A stretch of 64,000 bases of DNA. Origin: Neiella holothuriorum (GTDB taxonomy: Bacteria > Pseudomonadota > Gammaproteobacteria > Enterobacterales > Neiellaceae). The stretch spans positions 62,001-126,000 of the forward strand of contig NZ_JAHZSS010000011.1 of assembly GCF_019457915.1 (NCBI RefSeq). The letters run 5' to 3'. This document shows, one piece after another, positions 34,543 through 44,131 of the stretch. The notes below the pieces were generated by a model. It was not told the origin of the DNA. It made no database searches and saw only the letters and a list, made by a program, of their open reading frames with translations. Each line of letters begins with the position of its first letter. Position 1 is the first letter of the stretch. The translations under genes were made by a program, and so were the position numbers.

Positions 34543-35608
34543 GCCGCCAAGCAATTCTATTTATTGACCGTGATGGCACCTTAGTTGAAGAGCCGCCGGT
34601 TGATTACCAACTCGATACCTTAGAAAAACTGGTTTACGAGCCAGCGGTTGTTCCTGCTTTACTGCAATTGCAAAAAGCAGGCTTTCGCTTGGTCATGGTC
34701 AGCAACCAAGATGGTTTGGGGACCGATAGTTTCCCACAAGCAGATTTTGACGCCCCTCATGACAAAATGATGCAGTTGTTTGAGTCCCAAGGCGTTGTCT
34801 GGGATGACGTGTTGATTTGCCCGCACTTTGATGAAGACAACTGTACCTGCCGCAAACCAAAGCTGGGGTTAGTTCAGTCTTATCTGACTCAAGGTAAAGT
34901 CGACTTTGAAAACTCCTACGTGATTGGCGACCGCGCGACCGATATGCAGTTAGCCGAAAACATGGGAATTACCGGTTTACAGTACAATCGCGAACGTTTG
35001 GACTGGAATAAAATCGTCGATCAATTATTGCACCAAGAGCGCGTTGCAGAAGTCACCCGAAAAACCCGAGAAACCGACATTAACGTCAAGGTTAACTTGG
35101 ATCAGCAAGGCGGCAATGTTCTGCAAACTGGGGTTGGTTTCTTCGATCATATGCTGGAGCAAATCTGTACTCACGGTGGCTTCCAATTGCAATTAACCTG
35201 CGATGGCGACATTCACATTGATGATCACCATAGTGTGGAAGATTGCGCCTTGGCATTGGGCGAGGCACTGAAGAAAGCTTTGGGTAACAAGCGTGGTATT
35301 GGTCGTTACGGCTTTACGTTGCCAATGGATGAAGTCGAAGCGAGCTGTAGCTTGGATTTATCAGGCCGCCCATATTTTGTGTTTGATGCCGATTTTGATC
35401 GCGAGATGGTTGGCGAGCTCGCCACTGAAATGGTGCCGCATTTTTTCCACAGCTTGAGTGTGACCCTCGGCGCCACCTTGCACTTGAAAGCAGGTCAAGG
35501 GAACGCCCACCATCAGGTTGAAGGCTTATTTAAAGTATTCGCCCGCACTCTTCGTCAAGCGATTGAGCTCAAAGGCGATGCAATGCCTAGCTCGAAGGGG
35601 GTGCTGTA

Positions 35609-35609
<1 letters not shown>
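34539..35609 (+). CDS. hisB: Bifunctional histidinol-phosphatase / IGP dehydratase
   Basis: 356 residues with a GTG start at 34539 (AAGGAGG just upstream) inside the hisC stop. The N-terminal HAD phosphatase domain has [13 protein letters not shown] (DxD nucleophile, residues 6-18) and a zinc loop [15 protein letters not shown] (around 94). The C-terminal dehydratase domain (from about 170) has [15 protein letters not shown] and [17 protein letters not shown], plus the second metal site [16 protein letters not shown]. This fused form is typical of many gammaproteobacteria. Confidence 0.97.
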
Positions 35610-36966
<1,357 letters not shown>

Positions 36967-37111
36967 GCTCTGCTAGTGTTCATACATAAAGGGCAAACTT
37001 GTTTGTTAATTCAACTCTGCGAAGCTTAAGTGAAGCTTGTTTGAGTGCGAAGAATTAGAGCGCTGTGCTGTCGGTCTAACATAGTTCGCCTTTATAAACT
37101 TATTTGATGTG

Positions 37112-37290
37112 CCGGTGCTGACCGGCAGCAGCTTAAGGCCCTTTGCTGCCAAAGGACCTTAATAATCCCAAACCATCCCGGCGCTCTCGCCCTGCGGGTT
37201 CGTTCCGTTGCTCTCGCTCAAAAGCGCCAACGGAACTCGCCTTATGAAAAACTAAGGCTCAAACAGTCCTCGGCTTTACCTTTTAAGCAA
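37112..37290. repeat. Candidate dispersed palindromic intergenic element
   Basis: Successive stems: GCCGGT-GCTG-ACCGGC (37112-37127), AAGGCCCTTTG with CAAAGGACCTT (37136-37160, one mismatch), and TTCCGTTG with CAACGGAA around CTCTCGCTCAAAAGCGC (37203-37235). The middle text (GTTCGTTCCGTTGCTCTCGC...) resembles repeats I remember from marine gammaproteobacterial genomes, but only one copy is in this window. Whether it is transcribed is unknown. Confidence 0.4.
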
Positions 37291-37424
37291 TGCGCTACTC
37301 ACCGTTCAAGACGGGAATATCAAAACCAGAGCATTTGAGATGCTTGGTTAAAGAAACAGAATTTGCCACTCATTCTTCTAGAAATGCATACGAGCAATCA
37401 CACATGGCGTAGCTGATAATTTTT

Positions 37425-37432
37425 GGTATGAT
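37425..37432 (+). promoter_or_regulatory. Extended -10 of the purC promoter
   Basis: TTTTGGTATGAT: TATGAT at 37427-37432 preceded by TGG, an extended -10 about 45 bases before the purC ATG. No good -35 is seen at 37404-37409. Confidence 0.45.
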
Positions 37433-37477
37433 CGCGGCCTCTCGAATTGCCGCTTTACTGTTTTAGGAACAATCACC

Positions 37478-38596
37478 ATGAGCGCAGCTGATCAGTCATT
37501 AGCCAACAAAGTCCTTGCCGTTAACGACGATTTACCGATTCGTACCGACAAACCGGTGCATAGCGGTAAAGTTCGCTCTGTTTACTGGCTTACCGAAGCC
37601 GATAGCCGCAGACTGATTAAAGAAAAAGGCTACGATGTTGCCGCCGATGCGCCGCTCGCCATCATGGTGATCAGTGACCGAATCTCGGCATTTGATTGCA
37701 TTTGGCATGCTGAAGGTGGTTTAAAAGGGGTGCCGGGTAAAGGTGCCGCACTCAATGCCGTGTCGAACCACTGGTTCAAATTATTTAAAGACAATGGCTT
37801 GGCTGACAGCCACATTCTTGATATTCCACACCCTTTTGTTTGGATCGTGCAAAAAGCGCGTCCAGTATTGGTTGAAGCCATTTGCCGCCAATACATTACT
37901 GGCTCAATGTGGCGCGCTTATGCCAATGGAGAGCGTGAGTTCTGCGGCATCGAAATTGCCGAAGGCTTAGAAAAAGATCAAAAGCTGCCTGAGTTGTTGG
38001 TCACACCGTCAACCAAAGGTATTCTCAAGGGAATTCCAGATGTGCCCGAAGCTGATGATGTAAACATCACGCGCCAAGCGATTGAAAATAGTTTTGAAGC
38101 ATTTGGCTTTCAACAACAAGCAGACATCAGCCTGTATGAGAAATTACTAAAAGAAGGCTTTGGCGTGATCAGCGACGCGTTAGCTGAGCTGGACCAAATT
38201 TTTGTCGATACCAAATTCGAATTCGGTTATGTCACCGATGCGGCTGGCAACGACAAGCTCATCTACATGGATGAAGTAGGTACGCCGGATTCATCACGCA
38301 TTTGGGATGGTGCCGCTTATCGTGGTGGCAGCATCGTCGAGAATTCAAAGGAAGGCTTTCGCCAGTTCTTGCTCAATCACTTCCCCGATCCAGATATCCT
38401 GCTGAATAAAGAACGTATGCCTGAGCGAGCAGCGCTTGCCCGCGATAATGCATTACCGCTCGATTCATTAATGGCCATATCAGAAACTTACGTCGGCATC
38501 GCAGAGAAGATTACCGGCCAGAAGTTGCACTTATCCGATAATCCTAAAGCCGAAATCGTCGAGGTTTTACGTGAGCAATATGGCTTGATTGATTAA
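37478..38596 (+). CDS. purC: SAICAR synthetase, long gammaproteobacterial form
   Basis: 372 residues. Joins aspartate to CAIR with ATP in purine synthesis. Motifs: [11 protein letters not shown] (ATP loop, around residue 28), [13 protein letters not shown] (around 62), [32 protein letters not shown] (around 131), KFEFGYV and [13 protein letters not shown] (around 263). The long form (about 370 rather than 240 residues) occurs in Vibrio and Shewanella relatives. It has its own promoter and terminator and stands between the two his units; AICAR links the two pathways metabolically. Confidence 0.95.
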   Translation: MSAADQSLANKVLAVNDDLPIRTDKPVHSGKVRSVYWLTEADSRRLIKEKGYDVAADAPLAIMVISDRISAFDCIWHAEGGLKGVPGKGAALNAVSNHWFKLFKDNGLADSHILDIPHPFVWIVQKARPVLVEAICRQYITGSMWRAYANGEREFCGIEIAEGLEKDQKLPELLVTPSTKGILKGIPDVPEADDVNITRQAIENSFEAFGFQQQADISLYEKLLKEGFGVISDALAELDQIFVDTKFEFGYVTDAAGNDKLIYMDEVGTPDSSRIWDGAAYRGGSIVENSKEGFRQFLLNHFPDPDILLNKERMPERAALARDNALPLDSLMAISETYVGIAEKITGQKLHLSDNPKAEIVEVLREQYGLID

Positions 38597-38686
38597 CACG
38601 AATAAGCCTAAGCCCTACACCTCTGCGTTGGGCATCGCAGCGATTGTGCTTCCATACGCGTGATTTATATCGTCCGCAGTTACTAC

Positions 38687-38714
38687 AAAAAAGCCGCTTA
38701 TTAGCGGCTTTTTT
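38687..38714. terminator. Bidirectional terminator after purC
   Basis: AAAAAAGCCGCT and AGCGGCTTTTTT form a perfect 12-bp stem around TATT, between the convergent ends of purC and the DUF3718-type gene. Confidence 0.95.
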
Positions 38715-38744
38715 GATCATCAAAGGAGTAACCTATTTAGCAAA

Positions 38745-39047
38745 TTAATTTTTCGCTAAAGCAGTATCCATTTGATCATCCTCAATGTGATTGCCCATGC
38801 GGCGAGCGAAGGTTCGAAGGTCCATGCCGTTGCAATCATACTTTTTGTTGAACTTAGCAATGCTACTACCGTTTTGACGCAACACATCATAAGCGGTGCT
38901 CAAACCAAATTCGGCAGCAATGATACATACGCTGGTTTCGAGTGAGTTATCGGTAGATTGGAATTCAGGCGTTGGAGAGTTACCAGCAAAAGCGCTAGTG
39001 CCAACAAGCAGGGACAACGTAGCTACCGCGGAATAAATAACTTTCAT
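38745..39047 (-). CDS. Small secreted DUF3718-type protein
   Basis: 100 residues. Signal peptide VIYSAVATLSLLVGTSAFAG, cut near residue 22. The mature part has two Cys, in TSVCIIAAEFGLS and KYDCNGMDLRTFA, the CNGM-x-L-x-x-F pattern I associate with DUF3718, a family of small exported proteins of Alteromonadales-type bacteria. The two Cys probably form a disulfide in the periplasm. AGAGGG lies about seven bases before the ATG. Divergent from hisF. Function unknown. Confidence 0.75.
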   Translation of the reverse strand: MKVIYSAVATLSLLVGTSAFAGNSPTPEFQSTDNSLETSVCIIAAEFGLSTAYDVLRQNGSSIAKFNKKYDCNGMDLRTFARRMGNHIEDDQMDTALAKN

Positions 39048-39453
39048 AGCAAAACCCTCTAATTATAATGATAAATGTTACAAGAATATTTCGATGGGGA
39101 AATAATGCCTTTTTCAGCCAAATATTTTTGCGACAATAGTCACGCCCACTTTTTACGTAACAAAAAATTCATTTTAGGTATATAAACCTGTCATATTTCT
39201 TTTCGTTTGCGCTTCGCTAGATCTGCTTTTTTAATCTCCGACCTACCCTAGTTACTTAGCAACAGTTTTGGCATAATGTCGGCAGGTTTTGCCTGCATAG
39301 TTAATCATCTAACCTGCATATTTCCTCTTGCCGACAATTGCTCGATTTAAATCAGGAAACGCACTCCCTATGCACACCGAATGATTCGGCTCCCTGTTGA
39401 GCTGCAGGCATGAAATAACGGACTGATTTTTTTATAAAAGGTGTAGGCAACCG
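39048..39453. other. Divergent intergenic region with hisF control signals
   Basis: 406 bases between the small secreted protein gene and hisF. CATAAT at 39272 is a possible -10 for hisF with a poor -35. There is no His-rich leader peptide and no T-tailed attenuator, unlike the main operon. A small hairpin CCGAA-TGA-TTCGG lies at 39377-39389. Confidence 0.5.
39282..39320 (+). promoter_or_regulatory. CCTGCATA motifs before hisF
   Basis: GCAGG-TTTTG-CCTGC (39282-39296) is an inverted repeat, and CCTGCATA occurs twice, at 39292 and 39313, 21 bases apart (two helical turns). The same octamer (once with T at the first position) occurs twice in the hisG promoter region. A shared regulator of both his units is plausible. 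Confidence 0.4.
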
Positions 39454-40227
39454 ATGTTAGCCAAGCGCATTATTCCTTGTCTGGACGTCCGCGACGGTAA
39501 AGTCGTGAAAGGCGTTCAGTTCCGCAATCACGAAATCATGGGCGACATCGTCCCGCTGGCACAACGATATGCCGAAGTAGGCGCCGATGAATTGGTGTTT
39601 TATGACATTACTGCGTCATCTGATGCCCGGGTTGTCGACAAAAGCTGGGTGAGCCGGGTTGCCGAAGTGATTGACATCCCTTTCTGTGTGGCTGGCGGTA
39701 TTAAAACCGTGGATGACGCCCGCCGTATTCTGCTCAATGGCGCCGACAAAATCTCCATCAATAGTCCAGCTCTCGCCACCCCTGAATTAATTACTGAAAT
39801 GGAACAAGCCTTTGGTAAACAGTGTGTGGTGGTTGGCATTGATAGCTACTTCAATGCTGAAACCGGCAGCTATCAGGTAAAACAGTACACCGGCGATGAA
39901 ACGCGTACCGTGACCACCCATTGGAATACCTTGGATTGGGTCGAAGAAGTGCAACGCCGCGGCGCGGGCGAAATTGTCTTGAACTGCATGAATAAAGACG
40001 GCGTCCGTGACGGTTATGACTTAGAGCAACTCAAACTGGTACGAGAGCGCTGCGACGTTCCGCTAATCGCTTCTGGTGGTGCTGGCACAATGCAGCACTT
40101 TGCTGACGCGTTTAATCAAGCGGACGTTGATGGTGCTTTGGCTGCGAGTGTGTTCCACAAAGCCATTATCGACATGCAGGAATTAAAGAGCTTCCTGCGT
40201 AAACAAGACGTGGCGATTCGCTACTAA
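39454..40227 (+). CDS. hisF: Imidazole glycerol phosphate synthase, cyclase subunit
   Basis: 257 residues, beta/alpha-barrel forming IGP and AICAR with His[21 protein letters not shown] is the invariant opening (catalytic Asp11), with [12 protein letters not shown] (around 46), [11 protein letters not shown] (around 80), [20 protein letters not shown] (second Asp, around 175) and [12 protein letters not shown] (around 206). It is separated from hisA by purC and about 2.5 kb, and is followed after 21 bases by hisIE. Confidence 0.97.
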   Translation: MLAKRIIPCLDVRDGKVVKGVQFRNHEIMGDIVPLAQRYAEVGADELVFYDITASSDARVVDKSWVSRVAEVIDIPFCVAGGIKTVDDARRILLNGADKISINSPALATPELITEMEQAFGKQCVVVGIDSYFNAETGSYQVKQYTGDETRTVTTHWNTLDWVEEVQRRGAGEIVLNCMNKDGVRDGYDLEQLKLVRERCDVPLIASGGAGTMQHFADAFNQADVDGALAASVFHKAIIDMQELKSFLRKQDVAIRY

Positions 40228-40248
40228 CCGCCAAGCAAGAGAATAGTT

Positions 40249-40899
40249 ATGACAATTGAATTTGATGCCTCAGAGCTGGCGTGGGACAAAGTTAACGGCC
40301 TGATCCCAGCGGTGGTACAAAATGCCCAAAGTGGCAAAGTGCTCATGCTCGGTTACATGAACCAAGACGCCATTGCCCATACGCTTGAAACAGGTCATGT
40401 CACCTTTTTTAGCCGCAGTAAACAGCGGTTGTGGACCAAAGGTGAAACCAGTGGCAACACTCTAAACCTAGTTGCGATTGAAGCCGATTGCGATAACGAC
40501 ACCTTACTCGTGCAGGTAAATCCGATTGGGCCAACGTGTCACACCGGCACCGAAACATGTTGGGGCCAAGACGCGTCTGAATCACCGATCGCTTTCATTG
40601 CCGATCTAGAAGCGGTGATAGCCAGCCGTAAAGGCGCTTCCGCTGATAGTAGCTACACCGCGAGCTTATTTGCCAAAGGCACCAAACGCATTGCGCAGAA
40701 AGTGGGTGAAGAAGGTGTGGAAACAGCGCTAGCAGCAACAGTGAATGATCATGAAGAAACCTTGAATGAATCAGCCGATTTAATCTATCACTTGTTAGTG
40801 CTGTTACAGCACCAGGGCTTAAGCCTCGAACAAGTGGTGGACGTTCTTAAAGCGCGCCATAGTGGATTAAAGAACATCTTAGATGTGCCACCAGAGTAA
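40249..40899 (+). CDS. hisI: Bifunctional PRA-CH / PRA-PH
   Basis: 216 residues, HisIE fusion. N-terminal cyclohydrolase: [27 protein letters not shown] (around 47), [13 protein letters not shown] (zinc/Mg site) and [12 protein letters not shown] (Cys ligands, around 97-105). C-terminal pyrophosphohydrolase: [17 protein letters not shown] (around 145) and [14 protein letters not shown] (Glu/Asp metal site). Last gene of the second his unit, with a terminator 24 bases after the stop. Confidence 0.96.
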   Translation: MTIEFDASELAWDKVNGLIPAVVQNAQSGKVLMLGYMNQDAIAHTLETGHVTFFSRSKQRLWTKGETSGNTLNLVAIEADCDNDTLLVQVNPIGPTCHTGTETCWGQDASESPIAFIADLEAVIASRKGASADSSYTASLFAKGTKRIAQKVGEEGVETALAATVNDHEETLNESADLIYHLLVLLQHQGLSLEQVVDVLKARHSGLKNILDVPPE

Positions 40900-40922
40900 C
40901 CAAGTTGTCATGCTCGTTGCAG

Positions 40923-40948
40923 AAACCGGCCCTATGGCCGGTTTTTTA
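40923..40948 (+). terminator. Terminator after hisIE
   Basis: AAACCGGCC and GGCCGGTTT form a 9-bp stem around CTAT, followed by TTTTATG. It overlaps the stop of the convergent Fe-S protein gene by a few bases. Confidence 0.9.
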
Positions 40949-42317
40949 TGTGCCGCGCTAGCAAGCTCGCCAAATGCACCGGCTGTCGAACCCGCAATGC
41001 AAAAATTTGATGGCTGCATGAAAACCCATTACACACCACTTCTGATTGTGGTGCCGCATCCAATGCGGGTAACAGGCCCTGCTCAGCCATTGCCAGCGAT
41101 TGCTTGGCATGTTCATGTTCTAAGCCATAACTTCCCGCCATGCCACAACAACTGGCTTCAATAAAACTGAAATTAAGCTCGGGTATCAAACGCAATGCTT
41201 TGCGCATGGACTTCATTGCTCCAACTGCTTTTTGGTGGCAATGGCCATGAACTAACACGTGCGATTTGGTTGCGGCAGCACGCAGAGCAAGCTGAAAGCG
41301 CCCTGCGTGTTTTTCTCTGGCGAGGAACTCTTCAAACAACAGGCTTTGTTTGGCAAGCAGTTGCGCTTGTTCGCCTAAATGCATCATTAGAAACTCATCA
41401 CGCAACATCAGCAATGCCGAAGGTTCTAAGCCAACGATTTTCAGATCCCGAGATAGATATGGCTGCAGCACTTTAACGAGCCCATGAGCTTGCTGCTGTG
41501 CTCGTTCAATATAACCTTGCGAAAATAGACTTCGCCCCGAGTCGATCAACCGGCTCGCACCTGCGATACGTGGCTGAACCGTAATCACCAGATAACCAGC
41601 CGCTGTCAGCACGTCAACGGCATCATGAGCCACCTGCGGATTAAATAATGCCGTAAACGAATCCACCAATACCACCACGCTATTGGCTCGGCAGTCCATT
41701 TCTTCAAATAACTTATTTCGCGCCAGTTGCGCTTCAGAATCTCGATAAGGCTTCTTTGCAGGCTCCGGAAGTGGGATCGATCCGTTAACCTTGAAAATCT
41801 TCGCAACTAACTTTGCAAGCAGAGCACTTCGGTTGCGTAAACGAATCAGTGTGGCTAACACCGGGTAGCGGTATAGCAAATACGGAAACTCCGCAAATAG
41901 CCAACTGCGCCATGAGCGCATTCCCCGTTGACGCTGCTGAGCGAGATATTCAGCTTTAATTGCCGCCATATCGAGGTTGTTTTCACATTCGCGCTTACAC
42001 CCTTTACAAGACACGCAATGCTCAAGTGATTCGGCAAGAGCAGCATTGGAAATCAAACTGTCTTCGCTGTCATTCAACAGTCTTTTTAAGATTTGAACTC
42101 GGCCACCGGGCGAGAGGTTTGGATCATCGCTCAAGCGAAAACTTGGGCACATCAAACCACGATTGTTTGGTTCCTGACACACCCCGCTGCGAATGCAAAC
42201 CGAGACGGCTTTGGCAAAGTCGCCGCCAATTTTGGGGATGTCAGCATAGGCGTCACCCAAACCTTGATCATGGTAGTTCGACCAATCTAAGACCTTTTTC
42301 ACCGAAGGTAACTCCAC
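40932..42317 (-). CDS. Fe-S/CCG-domain oxidoreductase subunit lacking the FAD half
   Basis: 461 residues. The N-terminal part has two ferredoxin-like Cys clusters, CIRSGVCQEPNNRGLMCPSF (residues 41-60) and CVSCKGCKRECENN (around 104). The C-terminal half has heterodisulfide-reductase-type motifs: VHGHCHQKAVG (around 365), ASCCGMAGSYGLE (around 399) and a last Cys motif CNGFSCSHQ (around 438). This is the Fe-S half of FAD-linked hydroxyacid dehydrogenases such as GlpC/GlcF or the C-terminus of D2HG-type enzymes. No FAD domain is encoded upstream. The start is a GTG without a good Shine-Dalgarno, so an N-terminal truncation is possible; so is a separate subunit. Confidence 0.72.
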   Translation of the reverse strand: MELPSVKKVLDWSNYHDQGLGDAYADIPKIGGDFAKAVSVCIRSGVCQEPNNRGLMCPSFRLSDDPNLSPGGRVQILKRLLNDSEDSLISNAALAESLEHCVSCKGCKRECENNLDMAAIKAEYLAQQRQRGMRSWRSWLFAEFPYLLYRYPVLATLIRLRNRSALLAKLVAKIFKVNGSIPLPEPAKKPYRDSEAQLARNKLFEEMDCRANSVVVLVDSFTALFNPQVAHDAVDVLTAAGYLVITVQPRIAGASRLIDSGRSLFSQGYIERAQQQAHGLVKVLQPYLSRDLKIVGLEPSALLMLRDEFLMMHLGEQAQLLAKQSLLFEEFLAREKHAGRFQLALRAAATKSHVLVHGHCHQKAVGAMKSMRKALRLIPELNFSFIEASCCGMAGSYGLEHEHAKQSLAMAEQGLLPALDAAPQSEVVCNGFSCSHQIFALRVRQPVHLASLLARHIKNRP

Positions 42318-42520
42318 ATCGCTACATCATTATGAGTCATCAATACGCAAGAAGGGCGAAACAAAATGCCGGAGCTTTTGCTGACAACCCTGCCGTTTAA
42401 ATCAATTGAACAGAGGGGTTTACTCAAGAACAATGCCAAATCGTTAGCTAGAGCGAATGCCAACAAAGCGTGCAAATTCTCAGATGTTAGTGGGCAATTA
42501 GCTTTATTCAGATCAGAACA

Positions 42521-42560
42521 AAACAAAAAGGCGATAGCATCTTGTGATGACATCACCTTT
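42521..42560 (-). terminator. Terminator of the 114-residue protein gene
   Basis: On the minus strand AAAGGTGAT pairs with ATCGCCTTT (one G-U), with an inner CATC-ACAA-GATG, followed by TTTTTGTTTT. It lies about 60 bases past the stop at 42620. Confidence 0.65.
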
Positions 42561-42619
42561 TAGAAGGAATAAAGGAAGGCTCAAGCGTTCCTTATGAATA
42601 ATGGGTTTTGAATAATGGC

Positions 42620-42964
42620 TTATGGTTGAGCGACAGACTTGTTCGTTCGGGTGATTGCCGGCTGATCTAAAAAACCATCGTCATCCGAATCTAGTGCCAG
42701 AAGTAGATCTTGTTTGTACTGCTTATACTCAAGCCGCTCATCAATCGTTTGCTGAAAAATCTCAAAATGGGCTTTTTCCATGCAAGCTCGTGCCGATTGA
42801 TGATCAAGCACCGATAACACAATGCCTGCTTGAATATAGCCTTGCGTCTGGCTTTTCAATAATTCATCGACATTGCCATGTTTGACCTTGCGATAAAAGG
42901 CTAACAACTTTTCATGCAGCGTCACTAAGTATGCACTGACGCGCTCAGACTGCTGATAAGGCAT
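42620..42964 (-). CDS. Hypothetical alpha-helical protein
   Basis: 114 residues, charged and Gln-rich, predicted mostly helical, one Cys (ARACMEKAHF), no membrane segment. Toward the end DSDDDGFLD looks like a calcium-binding Asp loop. AGAGGAAT about seven bases before the ATG supports translation. It has its own terminator. Family not recognised. Confidence 0.6.
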   Translation of the reverse strand: MPYQQSERVSAYLVTLHEKLLAFYRKVKHGNVDELLKSQTQGYIQAGIVLSVLDHQSARACMEKAHFEIFQQTIDERLEYKQYKQDLLLALDSDDDGFLDQPAITRTNKSVAQP

Positions 42965-43136
42965 ATGTGATTCCTCTCCACCGAACGTCTCTCTAGTGTA
43001 GCGTTAGCAGAATTTCACGGTATAAGAAGGCTCACATATTTAGATAATTTGACGCGTACACGGAGTCAGCTAAGGTTAATTCAGCGACAAGATGTTGCTA
43101 CTGAAACAATGTTCAGCTCATACAAGGAATGTAATT

Positions 43137-43799
43137 ATGTTGACCAAACTCCAACGATTAGTTGTTGGGGCTGGGCTAGCCGTTAGTTTGTGCTTGCCTG
43201 CTCACGCCCTGCTTATTACTGAAATTCACGCCGATCCACAAGCTTCTATCGCAGGCGATGCCAATCAAGATGGCACGCGCCACTTTAGCGATGATGAATT
43301 TGTCGAATTAATCAATACAGCCTCAGTCGCTTTAGACTTATCAGGCTGGTCGATCCATGATGCATTTGCACCACGACATTACTTTGCTGATGCGCTAACA
43401 CTTGCTGCCGGTCAGGCGTTGTTAGTTTTTGGCGGCGGATCACCAACCGGTGACTTTGGCGGTGCTCTGGTACAAGTCGCGAGCGAAGGTTCTCTGGGCC
43501 TAAATAATAGTGGCGATACCGTCTCAGTTTACGATGAGCTTAATCAATTGGTGGCAAGCTATAGTTATGGCCCTGAAGCAAATAGCGATCAATCTATCGC
43601 CCGAAACCTTGCCTCACCATTTGCTGCGCTGACGCTCCATTCATCACTTAGCCTAAGTGCACTGCCATTTTCTCCCGGCACCGATATCAGCGGACAGCCT
43701 TATGCTTTGGCTGCATCAATGCCGATTCCAGAGCCATCCAGTTGGTACCTGCTAGCAATTGGCACCGCACTATTACTTAGAAAACAACTAGCGAGCTAA
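43137..43799 (+). CDS. PEP-CTERM lamin-tail-domain exported protein
   Basis: 220 residues from the ATG at 43137, eight bases after AAGGA (an upstream in-frame start lacks one). Signal peptide VVGAGLAVSLCLPAHA, then LLITEIHADP, the opening of an LTD (lamin-tail) beta-domain, with a Ca-like Asp loop GDANQDGTRHFSDDE, EFVELINTAS and LSGWSIHD. The C-terminus has PEP followed by a hydrophobic segment and basic residues (PEPSSWYLLAIG...LLRKQ), the exosortase sorting signal. It is predicted to be processed and exported with exopolysaccharide; the exosortase itself is not in this window. Alone between a hypothetical gene and pyk. Confidence 0.85.
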   Translation: MLTKLQRLVVGAGLAVSLCLPAHALLITEIHADPQASIAGDANQDGTRHFSDDEFVELINTASVALDLSGWSIHDAFAPRHYFADALTLAAGQALLVFGGGSPTGDFGGALVQVASEGSLGLNNSGDTVSVYDELNQLVASYSYGPEANSDQSIARNLASPFAALTLHSSLSLSALPFSPGTDISGQPYALAASMPIPEPSSWYLLAIGTALLLRKQLAS

Positions 43800-43809
43800 A
43801 TCGATTGTG

Positions 43810-43850
43810 CTCAGGCTTTGGTGACATATAGATAGAAGCCAAGGCCTGAG
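43810..43850 (+). terminator. Stem-loop after the PEP-CTERM gene
   Basis: CTCAGGCTTTGG pairs with CCAAGGCCTGAG (12 bp, one wobble) around a 17-base loop, ten bases past the stop. There is no T-run, so it may be a weak terminator or a 3' stabiliser. Confidence 0.5.
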
Positions 43851-44067
43851 ATCTCTGCCAACAACCACTCAACCGAACAAATTTCATACAACACTCAAGT
43901 TATGGCTACACTAAGCATTCGGTGTGGTGGCTACGAATTCGTAGATCGAGCACGTTAGCCTACCGCCAACAAGATATCCATTCACAAAACGCCAACAAAT
44001 TTCAAGTGATCAAGCCGAAAAAATGACGGTAAAATTCACAAAAACTTTGTTCTGAACGATATCTTTT

Positions 44068-44087
44068 GTGACTAAAGTCACTACAAT
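44068..44087 (+). promoter_or_regulatory. Palindrome at the pyk promoter
   Basis: GTGACTAAAGTCAC (44068-44081) is a perfect 5-bp-arm palindrome directly before TACAAT (44082-44087), a good -10 about 45 bases before the pyk GTG. Position suggests a repressor site. It does not fit HexR (TGTAATWWWATTACA) or Cra well. Confidence 0.4.
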
Positions 44088-44131
44088 GGCCCGCAAATCT
44101 TCGACTCTAAACAATATTAGGTGCAAATCTC

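Larger units (their letters stand above)
36967..37477. other. Intergenic region between hisA and purC
   Basis: 511 bases without a gene. The central part (about 37112-37290) is unusually GC-rich and full of hairpins and looks like a dispersed intergenic repeat; the right part contains the purC promoter. No clear T-tailed terminator follows hisA. Confidence 0.6.

Noticed and set aside
39182-39453. A second his attenuator before hisF
   Set aside because: Only a four-codon frame with one His codon and no T-tailed terminator alternative; evidence too weak.
44068-44081. HexR or Cra operator at pyk
   Set aside because: Arm sequence and spacing do not match TGTAATWWWATTACA or TGAAACGTTTCA.
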